Source: Eledone cirrhosa
Taxonomy: Eukaryota > Mollusca > Cephalopoda > Octopoda > Eledonidae
Reading direction: 5' to 3'
Assembly (NCBI GenBank): GCA_964016885.1
Contig: OZ024743.1
Span: forward strand, 18,384,872-18,448,871
DNA length: 64,000 nt
In this document: positions 11,506 to 21,896 of the stretch, piece by piece
How the letters are laid out: every line of letters begins with the position of its first letter
Position numbering within the stretch: the stretch's first letter is position 1
The notes under the pieces: generated by a model
Told to the model about the DNA's origin: nothing
Databases searched by the model: none
Seen by the model: the letters and a program-made list of their open reading frames with translations, nothing else
Position numbers and translations under genes: made by a program

Positions 11506-12110
11506 ATTTCAGCTAGACAGAGACGGCTTGGTCATCGCTGTTTCCCTGAAGTTCAGCCTCAGTATTTGTAAGCCTCATAAAATCCGCTGTTGATCAACTG
11601 TAGATTATTTCTGTCAGCAACCACTGCCAAATCGTTAGATTGGTCGCCGCCCCACACATGATTCCTCTCTCAATTAGATCATAAAGCATGGTTTGCACGG
11701 AACAGGCTTCATGTTCCATCTAGGTCCAGATGGAGGTGACGGCAAAAACCAGAATGCATAACATTTTCCCCGAACATTGAGTCTTAAAACCCCATATGGG
11801 ATGCCGTATTTGACACATACTCTGGCGCCAACAGTTTAGGTTTTCCTCCACGCTAGGTTGTAGAGCTAGTGTGTCAGAATATTGGTCGCTCCCTAGTTGA
11901 TGTGTGGTTGAGCCTGTGGCAGTGGAGACTTCCGACGTTTGAGCCCACATACCATATCTCTAGTCGCAGATATCGGACTGGAGTTGGCTACACGTAGACG
12001 CAAGCTGTGGTGGATTGGCTGTTCCACCGCTTCACACTCTTCATCCTTCGGGGCAATGTCTTTTCTGGTCTGTCGGCCTAGACCACGAAGCACACTGTCG
12101 CTTACATTTC
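11506..12110. other. Non-AT-rich island of unknown nature
   Basis: The base composition shifts to a balanced mix and back again at sharp edges. The minus strand has an open frame of 66 codons (12093-11893) and, overlapping it, one of 76 codons (11950-11720), but neither shows a recognisable domain. It behaves like a decayed mobile-element fragment. I cannot name it. Confidence 0.35.
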
Positions 12111-12700
12111 ATTGAGAGAGTTCAATAATTAATTCAGTTTGAAGAAGTTAGACATCACAAACTTCACAATCCAACGTTACATAATTGGGTTATACTACAG
12201 AGCCTAATATAAATTTACATCGCTATTAATGCAGCCTATCTGAATTAAAATTCGTTGCCATTTTATACTATCCACTAGAGTTAATAAAGATATACTAATC
12301 TTATTTAAACATGCGTTATAACTTTATACTTGTTGAGTGACTATTATTATTGATTCCTATAGAAACCGATATTTAACGTGAAATTATGTTGACGTATCTT
12401 GTATCGCTTTCAACGTTTATCCGAGGATACTATGTTGACGATTTTGCTTTATGCTTTTGATAATCGATATTGTTCCATGCGATATGATGTTTTATTTCCA
12501 CTATGCTGAGGAATATATATGGCATACGAGGTTGACTCAGAATATTCTGATACGTTCCTTTTCATGCACCTTTATATTACCTACGTAACTGTCACTTTAA
12601 GAAATTCTTGGTCTGGTTTTATTAAGGTAACAGGCCTAATCGTTTTTGCAGGTTAAAGTTTCAGGCCACTACACCACGTTAAACAATACCTGCCATACAT
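12111..12700. other. AT-rich DNA, no gene recognised
   Basis: No recognisable features. It should contain the 5' end of the mariner relic, but no clear terminal inverted repeat was found. Confidence 0.5.
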
Positions 12701-12744
12701 GTTTCGAAACATCTTACTGATTCAACAGTGCAGTCCGGACATGG

Positions 12745-13745
12745 GAACGATGGTCAGGCTCGATATGCAATAAGGTATTGTGAAAGTTCGCTAAACGCTT
12801 CAGAAACCTATGCAATTGTCAAAAGTGCTATCAGACTAGCTTCCATGAAGCGGGCGACTCTTTCAACTGGCACAAGAGGTTCCGGTAGGGCATGGAGTAC
12901 CTGAGGGATGATGAGACGTGTGTCAGGTTGAGAGACATTAGGAAACCAAAGGTGGTTAACAACATTTGCAAATATCTGGACAAGGAACGTCTAGCTAAAT
13001 TTGAAGAGTCATTCATGATGAGCTGAACATGCGCATAGTTTGAACAGAATTTCTTCCCAAGGTCTTTAATGAACATCAGGGGAAGAAGAGTGTTGTTGAC
13101 AGGAGGGAGATGGAAGAGAGATCACTTGAAAACCAAGTGTATTTGACCTTCTGGTAAGCTGTGATCAGAGCTGGGTTCATTGTTATGATACAGAGGCCAA
13201 GAGACAGAGTAAGCAGAGGAAATTTTCTGATTCCCTAAGACCAAAGAAAGCTAGTCTAAGAATGTCCACTAGAAAGCTCACGATGGTCCCATTATTTGAC
13301 TGCAAGGGTATAATATAAATCCGCTGTCTCGCCCATGACCAGGCAGTCAACACGAAATATTATGTAAAGGTGTTAAGGCAATTCAGAAAGAGATTTTGCC
13401 GCAAGAGACCAGATATCTTAAAGTCTGGTCAGTGGCAGCTGCACCAGGACAATGCCCCCTGCCGAAAAGCCATTCTGGTTCCTAAATATTTGACCGATAT
13501 GGGAATCAATACTGACTCTCATCCACCCTACAGCCCATAATTAGCCCTATGTGACTTCTAGATGTTACCTAAACTAAATCAGAAGCTCGAGGGTATCCGA
13601 TTTGAGGATGTGGAAGAGACGACAGAAGGTACGACAAGCGCACTGGACACCTTTACTTTGGAGGACTAGAGAAGGCCATTCGAAATCTGATTGGAGAGCT
13701 ACAACACAAGTGCATTGAAGTTTGACGGAGAGTAGAAATTTTGCT
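12745..13745 (+). pseudogene. mariner-family transposase, degenerate
   Basis: A DD34D transposase relic on the plus strand. The N-terminal helix-turn-helix region survives as NWHKRFR (about 12855-12880) after a segment like the usual ETYAIVKSAIR-type helix. In the catalytic half a continuous frame holds CDQSWVHCYD (D codon 13163-13165), HQDNAPCRKA (D codon 13448-13450) and HPPYSP then LALCDF (D codon 13553-13555). The second and third Asp are separated by 34 residues, the mariner signature. Stops at 13538-13540 and 13559-13561 and several elsewhere, plus frame changes in the N-terminal half, show it has long been dead. Terminal repeats were not identified. Confidence 0.85.
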
Positions 13746-16570
13746 GATCCGCAAATGAAAGTTTCAAAAGCTCTTGAGTGTACATATATATTTATTTCTA
13801 TAGTGAAATACCTAAGTTGTCTCTAATTGCACACATGGCATCAATGTTAGTCCTGCAGAAATAACGAAGGTTAGCCAATCTACTAAGAAAATGCTTACTA
13901 AATATTGAGCTGTTGATGTACATCAGAAAGGAATTCGTTTTATCGGGCCTGTGAACGTGTGAAATATATTGGGATAGGGCACATATCAACATTATCTTTT
14001 GCAATTTTTATCTGACAAGTTTCACACGAGTGTGGGCATATTTTATGATAGTATACTTATGATTTACTCCCAATGTGAATACAGTTGAATGTCCATTACG
14101 AATTTGAAAATATTGATCTATTCTTTTCGTGTATACACACTTCCAAATAGAAAAGCGGAAAACTATGCGCATTCGCATTTTAAGTCCATTTTCTCAAGCT
14201 GAAATGAGAGCATTTCCCACTGATCAATATCACTTGCCACTCTACATCATTCAATATTTATATTCTCAGACAGATAACGTTCAAATATATAATTATGATT
14301 GTAATATTATTCTTATATATCATATCTGATTATTTGAGATTTACATGTTCATAGAGTTTATATAATTGGGATATTAAGAACGTTGTCTTCTCTTACATAT
14401 TTACAAGTGTTAGAAGGCATGAATATAATCGGTCTTAATCGAAAATCAAAAATGTATCCTCTTTTTTTCACTGCATTTAATATTTATGTATTTCATTATA
14501 TTTTGACGTACTTATATATTTACTATGCCATGACACGTTACACATAAAAACACGTAACACATAAAAAACAAAGCAAGAACGATGAAGAGATATCGAATGA
14601 CCAACGGGAGAGAAAAGAAGCTTAGATAAAATGTTTAATGTGAAAAACTGGAGTAGCTACTATGTTAGCTAAAATCTTTTTCCGAAAGTTTCCATAGCCG
14701 CCATATACTGAGAGATCGTATTTATAGTTGGTATATCCTTAGCAATATAATTTACTTTCAATCTCTATAGTTTATGATAATGATCAGCTTCGAGAAGTCC
14801 TCATTCTCAAACTGGCAGTTGCTGCATTGGAACAAATCATGCCAAAGAATTTTCCGGCACTTTACGTTGGAGCATAAATGTGATTGTCTACGACGCATCT
14901 GTGATTATATAGAGTTCAACGGTGTATAGCATATTCGAAGCCAGCTAAATGATTTGGTTAGCGATGTGTTTGGAATATAGTGTATACATATTATCTCTCT
15001 TGTTATTACATCTGATTTCTTAGTTGCTCTAATATATGTATTGCCTGATATGTATTTAGCCCCACACCTTTTCATTGATTGAAAAATCTCTAGGTTCGAT
15101 AAAGCACTATTTCATCAGCAGCCCATTCACAATATAGTGTGAATGCATATAGTATGCAGAAAATTCATAACACACAACTCACAGATCAGGTTAAAATAAT
15201 ATGTAATATGCAATGTGAGACATGTTTATCATCAGTAACATTGTAGTTATGTAAAGATAAGCATCTTCTCTACGCATTTTCCGCATCACATTTTCCAACC
15301 TAATCCGCCATTTTGTTCTTTTCTGCATTTAATCTGTTTATCATCACTTCACTACTCCACTGCGCCACGAACATCAGTATATTTATCCTCCTTCTCCATA
15401 ACATCCTCATCAATATCACCAATACCATAATTTCCATTACCGACAACACTACTACAAGCACTGCCACCACTAAAATACACATTATCAGCATCATCATTAT
15501 CGGATTGTTTGTCTATTTTTCTCACCTATAAAAATATCTAATGTGCACTATAAGAGAAATATGAAAAGGCTCTAACAAATATGTTTATCCTTATACAATA
15601 AGATCATTGTTCTCCAACCGTGACTGAAACAATCCTCTTAACGACTGTTTTGACATTACTGCTAGATAAATCCTCTATGACTAATTTGCGGGTGATATAA
15701 ATCGAAAAGACAGAAACTAATTTACTGAAAGAAAAGGTTAGACTAAAATTAAATCAGACGGGAATTATCTCTATCCGTAAAATGATTTGTTTATACGGAA
15801 CTTGTAAACTATATATTCTCTGACTCATTGTTTTTAGGCGAAGCCTCTTGAAATACCCACCAAAATATTACGATGACTAACATTATGTTGTGTTCACTAT
15901 TGCATTTCAGCAACTTTGTGGCTTTTCGTTACTTGCATATATTTTACTTTATATTTCAGAATGTCGTTTTTATAAGCGAAGGTTATACATTTTGAAATTT
16001 AAAACATTCATTTCTACTAACAGTGCTCCAGTGACATCCTATCAACTGGCATATTAAGTTCTAAAGACTGTTGTGAGTTATCGAAACAACCAAATATGCT
16101 ACCCTTTATACATTTACTATAGTCCATTTGCCTTAATAACCTAAACACTGAACAATACTAATTAATTTTAAGTTTCATATCCTATCCCACTGACTATTAC
16201 GGCATTTTCAACCACTGTTCATTAAAAAGTTATGTGACCGTCACTGCTGCATTTTCAGTCATAATTCAGAGAGTCAATAAACATTAATAATGTGAGATAT
16301 GTTCTTTCATCAAAAATGAATAATCCATGTTCAATTATTGTTTTTCTATTTTTCTAATATTTCAGGGTTTTTTTTCCAATTTGCTTATGAAGTCATGTTG
16401 CCAAATATATTCACGAAAATCGATAGCCTATTATATATATCATATTGATATTTATTGTTTTGTAGTTCAAATTTCCATTGGAACTCAGGAAAAGCATCTG
16501 CCGTAATATTAATTTTATAATATAAATACTATTGAGTTCAAAAGTATTTATAATTTCCAAAAAATTGAAA
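13746..16570. other. AT-rich DNA, no gene recognised
   Basis: Nearly 3 kb without a recognisable repeat or gene. A CAT/ATC-rich patch at 15340-15510 produces open frames on both strands that look compositional only. This is the longest stretch in the left half with no visible element. Confidence 0.55.
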
Positions 16571-16666
16571 TTATATATATGCACGCACTCACAAACACAC
16601 ACACATACTGACAGACAGACATACACACAAATACACGCACACACACATACACGCATATATATATAT

Positions 16667-16717
<51 letters not shown>

Positions 16718-16789
16718 GTGTGTTCCAAAATATGTAAAATCACTTCAACGGCATTCCAATATAAAGGTTTATACACATTTTTGGGACGA

Positions 16790-16828
<39 letters not shown>
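16571..16828. repeat. (CA)n and (TA)n tracts at the 3' boundary of PLE-A
   Basis: CA-rich 16580-16655, (TA)n 16657-16711, a unique spacer, then (TA)n 16791-16827 directly against the first base of PLE-A. Confidence 0.92.
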
Positions 16829-16829
<1 letters not shown>

Positions 16830-17580
16830 AACCAGTAAGACCCCGACAGCTGAGCTCAAGCCGTTTCGACGGCTAATTCTGGACTAAATGAAAATTTATC
16901 CTGGTATTTAAATAGCCGATCTACTCAAGGGGTAATTCCATATATGGTCAAAGTGATTGTCAAAAATCAGTAGTAATTCTGTGGTTGCAAATTAGTAGGG
17001 GAGATGGTGGCTAAACCTGCCAGTAGGAGAAAGATGGGAGGGGGTGGAGTAGACCCAATCAAGCGTTGGTAGTGCCAGCTACAGCTGGGCATGAGGTCAA
17101 AGAAGATACAGGGGAGGGGGAGGGGGAGGAAGTCGGAACGGTAGGTAGAACAATGGGGGGTAGAAATATATAGGAAAGAAAAAAAATACTGAGAGTGAAG
17201 AAAAGCAAATAAGTGTAAAGAAAAAAGTAAAGTAAATTAAATTCTACGACCTAGGTCTCAGGCTATTGTTAGGCTAGAATAAAATAAAGAAAGAAAGAAA
17301 GAAGTAAAGAAATAAAGAAATAAAGAAATAACGAAATAAGTAAAAGAACTAGGTGGGACGGGATAGGCAAGGACCCTTTTAAGAGGTATAAGTACGTAAA
17401 TGATACGGTGACGGGTCAACAAAAGGGGCCAAAATACTAAAGAGACTACCACGAAATAAACAATAAAGGTTTCCATCCCGGGCCAGCAACGACCCAGTGC
17501 AGCAAAGTGAACTTGTACGAGATAATAATTCTGAGTCCCGAGAAAAATATATACTAATGCTAACTCTAAAAGATCTAAAA
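16829..17580 (-). repeat. PLE-A LTR-like repeat, 3' copy
   Basis: Starts 'GGAACCAGTAAGACCCCGAC' on the plus strand, the same as 20372. It differs from the upstream copy by a few substitutions and small indels. The plus-strand GA-rich stretch (about 17160-17340) is shared. Beyond 17580 this copy continues into the ORF 3' flank, while the other copy switches to the inverted segment. Confidence 0.88.
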
Positions 17581-18045
17581 CAAGCTACATGAAAGTTCGT
17601 ACGAAATAAAGGTAGAATACGGAGAAATAAATTCAGAATCCACCCCGCCCAGAAGAAAAGCGAAGCAAGAAATACTGAAACGAAAAAATAAGGCATAAGT
17701 GCCACTAAGAAATATAGAGGGCACAGAGAATAGTGGGAGCCGGCGGAAAAAGGGGGCAAGTATCGGGGTCTAAGCCAACTGCTATAAAGGGCGGAGTCCG
17801 CCAAATCTATCATAGACTAGGGGAGGGGTGGTGGGGGTACTAAGGCTACATGGGGCCAAAGGGCAGCCTCGGGTGGGCGAGAAAAGACGCCGACAAAGGA
17901 GAAGAGCTGGGGTAGAAGGACTAAGGAGAGAGGGGGGAAGGAAATAAAGGAAGCGATAAAAGAATACAAAGAAGATCTTACGTCTTCCTTGGCAAGCAGG
18001 GGTTACCCATTGCAAAATCGGCAAGTGGGGTGTTATAGCCCTAGT

Positions 18046-20346
18046 CTACCCCCCCGGGTCATTATGGGGTTTGAGGGCGAGGTAAGTCCTACGCAATCTA
18101 TGTTTACATGCAGTGACCAGTTCATCTTTCTTGTTTAGGAGTTGGTCCGTCGAAAACAGCATTTGTAAAGTTTCCTCCGAGCATAAATTGCACGGACGGC
18201 ATCCTCCCGTGTAAGAATTAGTTCTGGACAGTAATCTCCAAGTGAGATCATAGGTGATGTTGTTGTCCTTGAAGTCCCATATGTGGCCCGAAAGTGTAGT
18301 GGCGTGACGCCGGGCTGGGTTTCGGAAGGTATGTCTATGTTGGTATAGCCGGGTTTTGAAGTCACATGCGGTAAGTCCTATATAGGCTTTGTTGGAGGTA
18401 TCCGTCCTCACGTTGTACTGGTAGATCACATTACGGTCTCTGCATCTATTGTCGAGTGGGCAAATAGATCTATCCGGGCAGTTACACCTCCTGGTCGGTT
18501 CTCCACTGCTATTTAGGTTATTTCTGCCATCGGGGTTGAGTTTTTTGTTGTTAGAGGAGACGATGTTTTGTGCGAAGTTTGGTGTAGTGCTGTAAGAGAG
18601 TTTGATGGTATTTTTGTTAATTATGTTGTGGTAGCGGTGTTGTAATGGGAAGTGTTTTTCAATAAGTCTAAAGAATAGTTTCCCGATGGGAGTTGTCACC
18701 TCTGCGTTGTGGGGAGCATTGAACCATGTTACATTGCGTGAGCGGCGGTGTCTCCTGCTGGTTCCGCTAATGGGAGCTGGGCATTAGGATATTTCCTCCC
18801 GGAAACCACTCCGCTTGAGGGCCTGGTTGTGATAAGGCGCATGTTCATCGAATATCCGCTCATTAGCTGACAAACGGGATATGCGGAGGGAGATGTTTTT
18901 GACCAGGTTGATTGTGATGTTCCTAGGATGGTTTGATCGGCTGTGGATGTAGTGCAGATTGTCATTAGGTTTCCTGGATGGGTAGTACAGGTCGTTTTCG
19001 AGGTCGAGGGTCACGTCCAGGAAGTTTACTCGGGTCAGGGACGTTTGTAGGGTTATTTTAAATCCCCAGTCGCGGAAGAATCTGATTAATTGTTTCCGGA
19101 CCCGATCTGTACTACTGGGGTTGTACCCTTTAAGGGTAAGGAGCCCATCATCACGGTACAATCCACCACCGAATGCAGGAAACATATCAGTGAGTTTGGC
19201 TATTAGGAATAATCCTATAAGATCTGTGACCTCCGCCGAATCCGTGGCGCCCATGCTGACGTCGAAGGGTGAGTCGGGAGCTCTTTTTATCCATTTAGAG
19301 TCGTCAAAGAGTAAGACTGTCTTCCTGGCGTGGAGGATGATTTTTCTTTCCTGGTCGGTGATGGGCACAAGTGTTTCGGCGAAGTCCAAGGCGGCAGTAA
19401 GTAGCGGTAAGGTGATTGAAGCATAGTAGCTCTCTATGTCGAACTGTATGAATTTAGTTTCTCGTTTATCCTCCATATTGCTGAACCAGGAGATTACTTC
19501 CTGGGTGTTGATCCATAGGCTAAGTCGGGTGTGTTGCTTGACTTTTGGTATCATGCGGTCTAGGATTTTTTTGCTGATTCTCCCTATGTCGGACTTCGTT
19601 GGGTTAATAAGCTTGATAGAGGGTTTACGGTCAAAATCGGATTTATGGTCCTTCAGTGTGAAGTATGGTGTCCGTGGGTCTAGAGGTTCGGTGCTGTCGG
19701 CGACCCCGAGGCTGGAGGTGATTTGTTGTCCATCTCGATTTATGTCCTCGATGCAAGAGTGGTTGGCCTTTTTATAGGTGGAGTTTAGGCTGCTCCTGAT
19801 CAGTGTGTGGTATCTGTCAGGGTTGACAAAGTATAGGTTCCCAGTTTTATCCGAATGCACCATGATGTCATTTGTGTTATCATACTCTGTTAAGTTGCTA
19901 CGGAGTTTTTGTAGGAATCGGTTGTGTCTGGGTTTAAATTTAATGTTCTTGACCAGTTGGAAGAGGTCATTCTAGAAGGGTGCGAGCAAGGGGTTCAGGG
20001 GCGGAGATTTGTAGGTAATAAATCCGAATCTCTCCTTGGTGCCGAAGTCTTGGTTGTCGCAATATCTGTCATAGAAAAAAGTTCTCCATCTAAGTCTTTT
20101 CGCAAATAGATCGATTTTTTGCGTGAGCATCCGAAGGTAAAGTTTTTTCGGTGGGATTGGGATGTTCTTGGTAGAGAAGTCAATGTTGTGTTTTCGCATG
20201 GTGCGGGTGAAATGAATTGAGCTTAGCGGAAAAGTCTGGATACGGCGTGGTAGGGTCGGAAAGTGCTCTACTACGGGAGTAGGAGCTAGATAACGAAGGA
20301 AATGTGGTAAGGAACCAGGTGGACCATAACGCACCAAAGTACTCAA
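18046..20346 (-). pseudogene. PLE-A ORF: divergent YRDD reverse transcriptase + GIY-YIG endonuclease
   Basis: A single frame runs from the Met at 20346 to 18046, interrupted only by a TAG at 19972-19974 and a TAA at 18784-18786. After the first stop come a template-binding region (YFTLKDHK, INPTKSDIGRISKKILDRM), motif A FIQFDIESYYASI, a motif-B-like block MGATDSAEVTDLIGLF, the catalytic GLYRDDGLL and then VNFLDVTLDL. After the second stop come WFNAPHNAEV, a CNCPDRSICPLDNRC cysteine cluster and a GIY-YIG-like nuclease (VIYQYNV, then AYIGLTACDFKTRLYQH), ending with a CRPCNLC cluster. The RT-then-nuclease order is the usual one for endonuclease-bearing PLEs. PLE-B encodes a relative. Subfamily is not assigned. 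Confidence 0.85.
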
Positions 20347-20690
20347 TACTTGAGGTAGTAGAGTGGGTAATAGGAACCAGTAAGACCCCGACAGCTGAGC
20401 TCAAGCCGTTTCGACGGCTAATTCTGGACTAAATGAAAATTTATCCTGGTATTTAAATAGCCGATCTTCTCAAGGGGTAATTCCATATATGGTCAAAGTG
20501 ATTGTCAAAAATCAGTAGTAATTCTGTGGTTGCAAATTAGTCGGGGAGATGGTGGCTAAACCTGCCAGTAGGAGAAAGAGGGGAGGGGTGGAGTAGACCC
20601 AATCAAGCGTTGGTAGTGCCAGCTACAGCTGGGCATGAGGTCAAATAAGATACAGGGGAGGGGGAGGGGGAGGAAGTCGGAACGGTAGGT
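20294..20690. repeat. PLE-A inverted-repeat arm 1
   Basis: Reverse complement of 21131-21527, spaced by 440 bp. The arm includes the first codons of the ORF and the start of the upstream LTR-like copy, so a transcript through both would form a hairpin of about 400 bp. Confidence 0.9.
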
Positions 20691-21130
20691 AGAACAATGG
20701 GGGTAGAAATATATAGGAAAGAAAAAAAATACTGAGAGTGAAGAAAAGCAAATAAGTGTAAAGAAAAAAGTAAAGTAAATTAAATTCTACGACCTAGGTC
20801 TCAGGCTATTGTTAGGCTAGAATAAAATAAAGAAAGAAAGAAAGAAGTAAAGAAATAAAGAAATAAAGAAATAACGAAATAAGTAAAAGAACTAGGTGGG
20901 ACGGGATAGGCAAGGACCCTTTTAAGAGGTATAAGTACGTAAATGATACGGTGACGGGTCAACAAAAGGGGCCAAAATACTAAAGAGACTACCACGAAAT
21001 AAACAATAAAGGTTTCCATCCCGGGCCAGCAACGACCCAGTGCAGCAAAGTGAACTTGTACGAGATAATAATTCTGAGTCCCGAGAAAAATATATACTAA
21101 TGCTAACTCTAAAAGATCTAAAACAAGCTA
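20372..21130 (-). repeat. PLE-A LTR-like repeat, upstream copy
   Basis: Direct repeat of 16829-17580, cut at 21130 ('AAACAAGCTA') where the inverted segment begins. Confidence 0.88.
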
Positions 21131-21523
21131 CCGTTCCGACTTCCTCCCCCTCCCCCTCCCCTGTATCTTCTTTGACCTCATGCCCAGCTGTAGCCGGCAC
21201 TACCAACGCTTGATTGGGTCTACTCCACCCCCTCCCATCTTTCTCCTACTGGCAGGTTTAGCCACCATCTCCCCTACTAATTTGCAACCTCAGAATTACT
21301 ACTGATTTTTGACAATCACTTTGACCATATATGGAATTACCCCTTGGGAAGATCGGCTATTTAAATACCAGGATAAATTTTCATTTAGTCCAGAATTAGC
21401 CGTCGAAACGGCTTGAGCTCAGCTGTCGGGGTCTTACTGGTTCCTATTACCCACTCTACTACCTCAAGTATTGAGTACTTTGGTGCGTTATGGTCCACCT
21501 GGTTCCTTACCACATTTCCTTCG

Positions 21524-21527
<4 letters not shown>
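21131..21527. repeat. PLE-A inverted-repeat arm 2
   Basis: Opens with 'CCGTTCCGACTTCCTCCCCC' and ends 'CCTTCGTTA' against (TA)n. It is the reverse complement of arm 1 with only scattered differences. Confidence 0.9.
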
Positions 21528-21567
<40 letters not shown>

Positions 21568-21660
21568 GTATGTATGTAAATACACATTTAAGTGGTTTAT
21601 ATCTAATAATATTATTATTATCATTATCAAAATAATAATAATAATAATAATAATGCTTTC
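21528..21660. repeat. (TA)n, AT-rich spacer and (TAA)n between PLE-A and LINE-B
   Basis: (TA)n 21526-21565 closes PLE-A. A (TAA)-type tract at 21605-21652 forms the 3' tail of LINE-B on the minus strand. Confidence 0.9.
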
Positions 21661-21896
21661 TTTATTAACCACAAGGGTTTACATAAAGTAGACATTAAGG
21701 ACAGTACAGGACAATACAAGACAGTACAAATGGGCATTTCTGCGTGTAAAAAAACAGAAGATGTAATAAAAATAACAATGAAAAATTCCCCAATATGCGG
21801 GAGACTTCCGAAGGTCTTGTGGAGAAAGCCCATTAAAAGGCTACAGTGACCCTGACCACCAGGGCAAGTGCCCTCTCCCAGTTTTCCACCTTTAAT

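Larger units (their letters stand above)
16829..21527 (-). mobile_element. PLE-A: Penelope-like retroelement with LTR-like repeats and fold-back
   Basis: A minus-strand element bounded by (TA)n on both sides (16791-16827 and 21528-21565). It has a long ORF (RT then GIY-YIG endonuclease). About 750 bp of the 3' flank (16829-17580) is directly repeated upstream (20372-21130). The 5' end folds back: 21131-21527 is the reverse complement of 20294-20690. Direct plus inverted LTR-like copies are characteristic of Penelope-like elements. The direct repeats look nearly identical by eye, so the insertion is probably not very old. Confidence 0.85.

Noticed and set aside
15300..15531. Opposed open frames of 65 and 72 codons as a candidate small gene
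   Set aside because: Explained by a CAT/ATC-rich composition. No start context, domain or conservation can be argued.
17258..17813. Hydrophobic minus-strand frames that look like membrane proteins (repeated at 20801-21206)
   Set aside because: They come from the GA-rich LTR-like repeat of PLE-A read on the TC-rich strand. They are duplicated with the repeat and show no conserved family.
19121..20109. Plus-strand open frames of up to 113 codons opposite the PLE-A ORF
   Set aside because: Antisense shadows of the reverse-transcriptase frame, with no domain of their own.
16829..21130. LTR retrotransposon (Gypsy/Copia/BEL) because of the direct repeats
   Set aside because: The repeats lack TG...CA ends, primer-binding site and polypurine tract. 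There is no protease, RNase H or integrase, and the coding content is PLE-type RT plus GIY-YIG.
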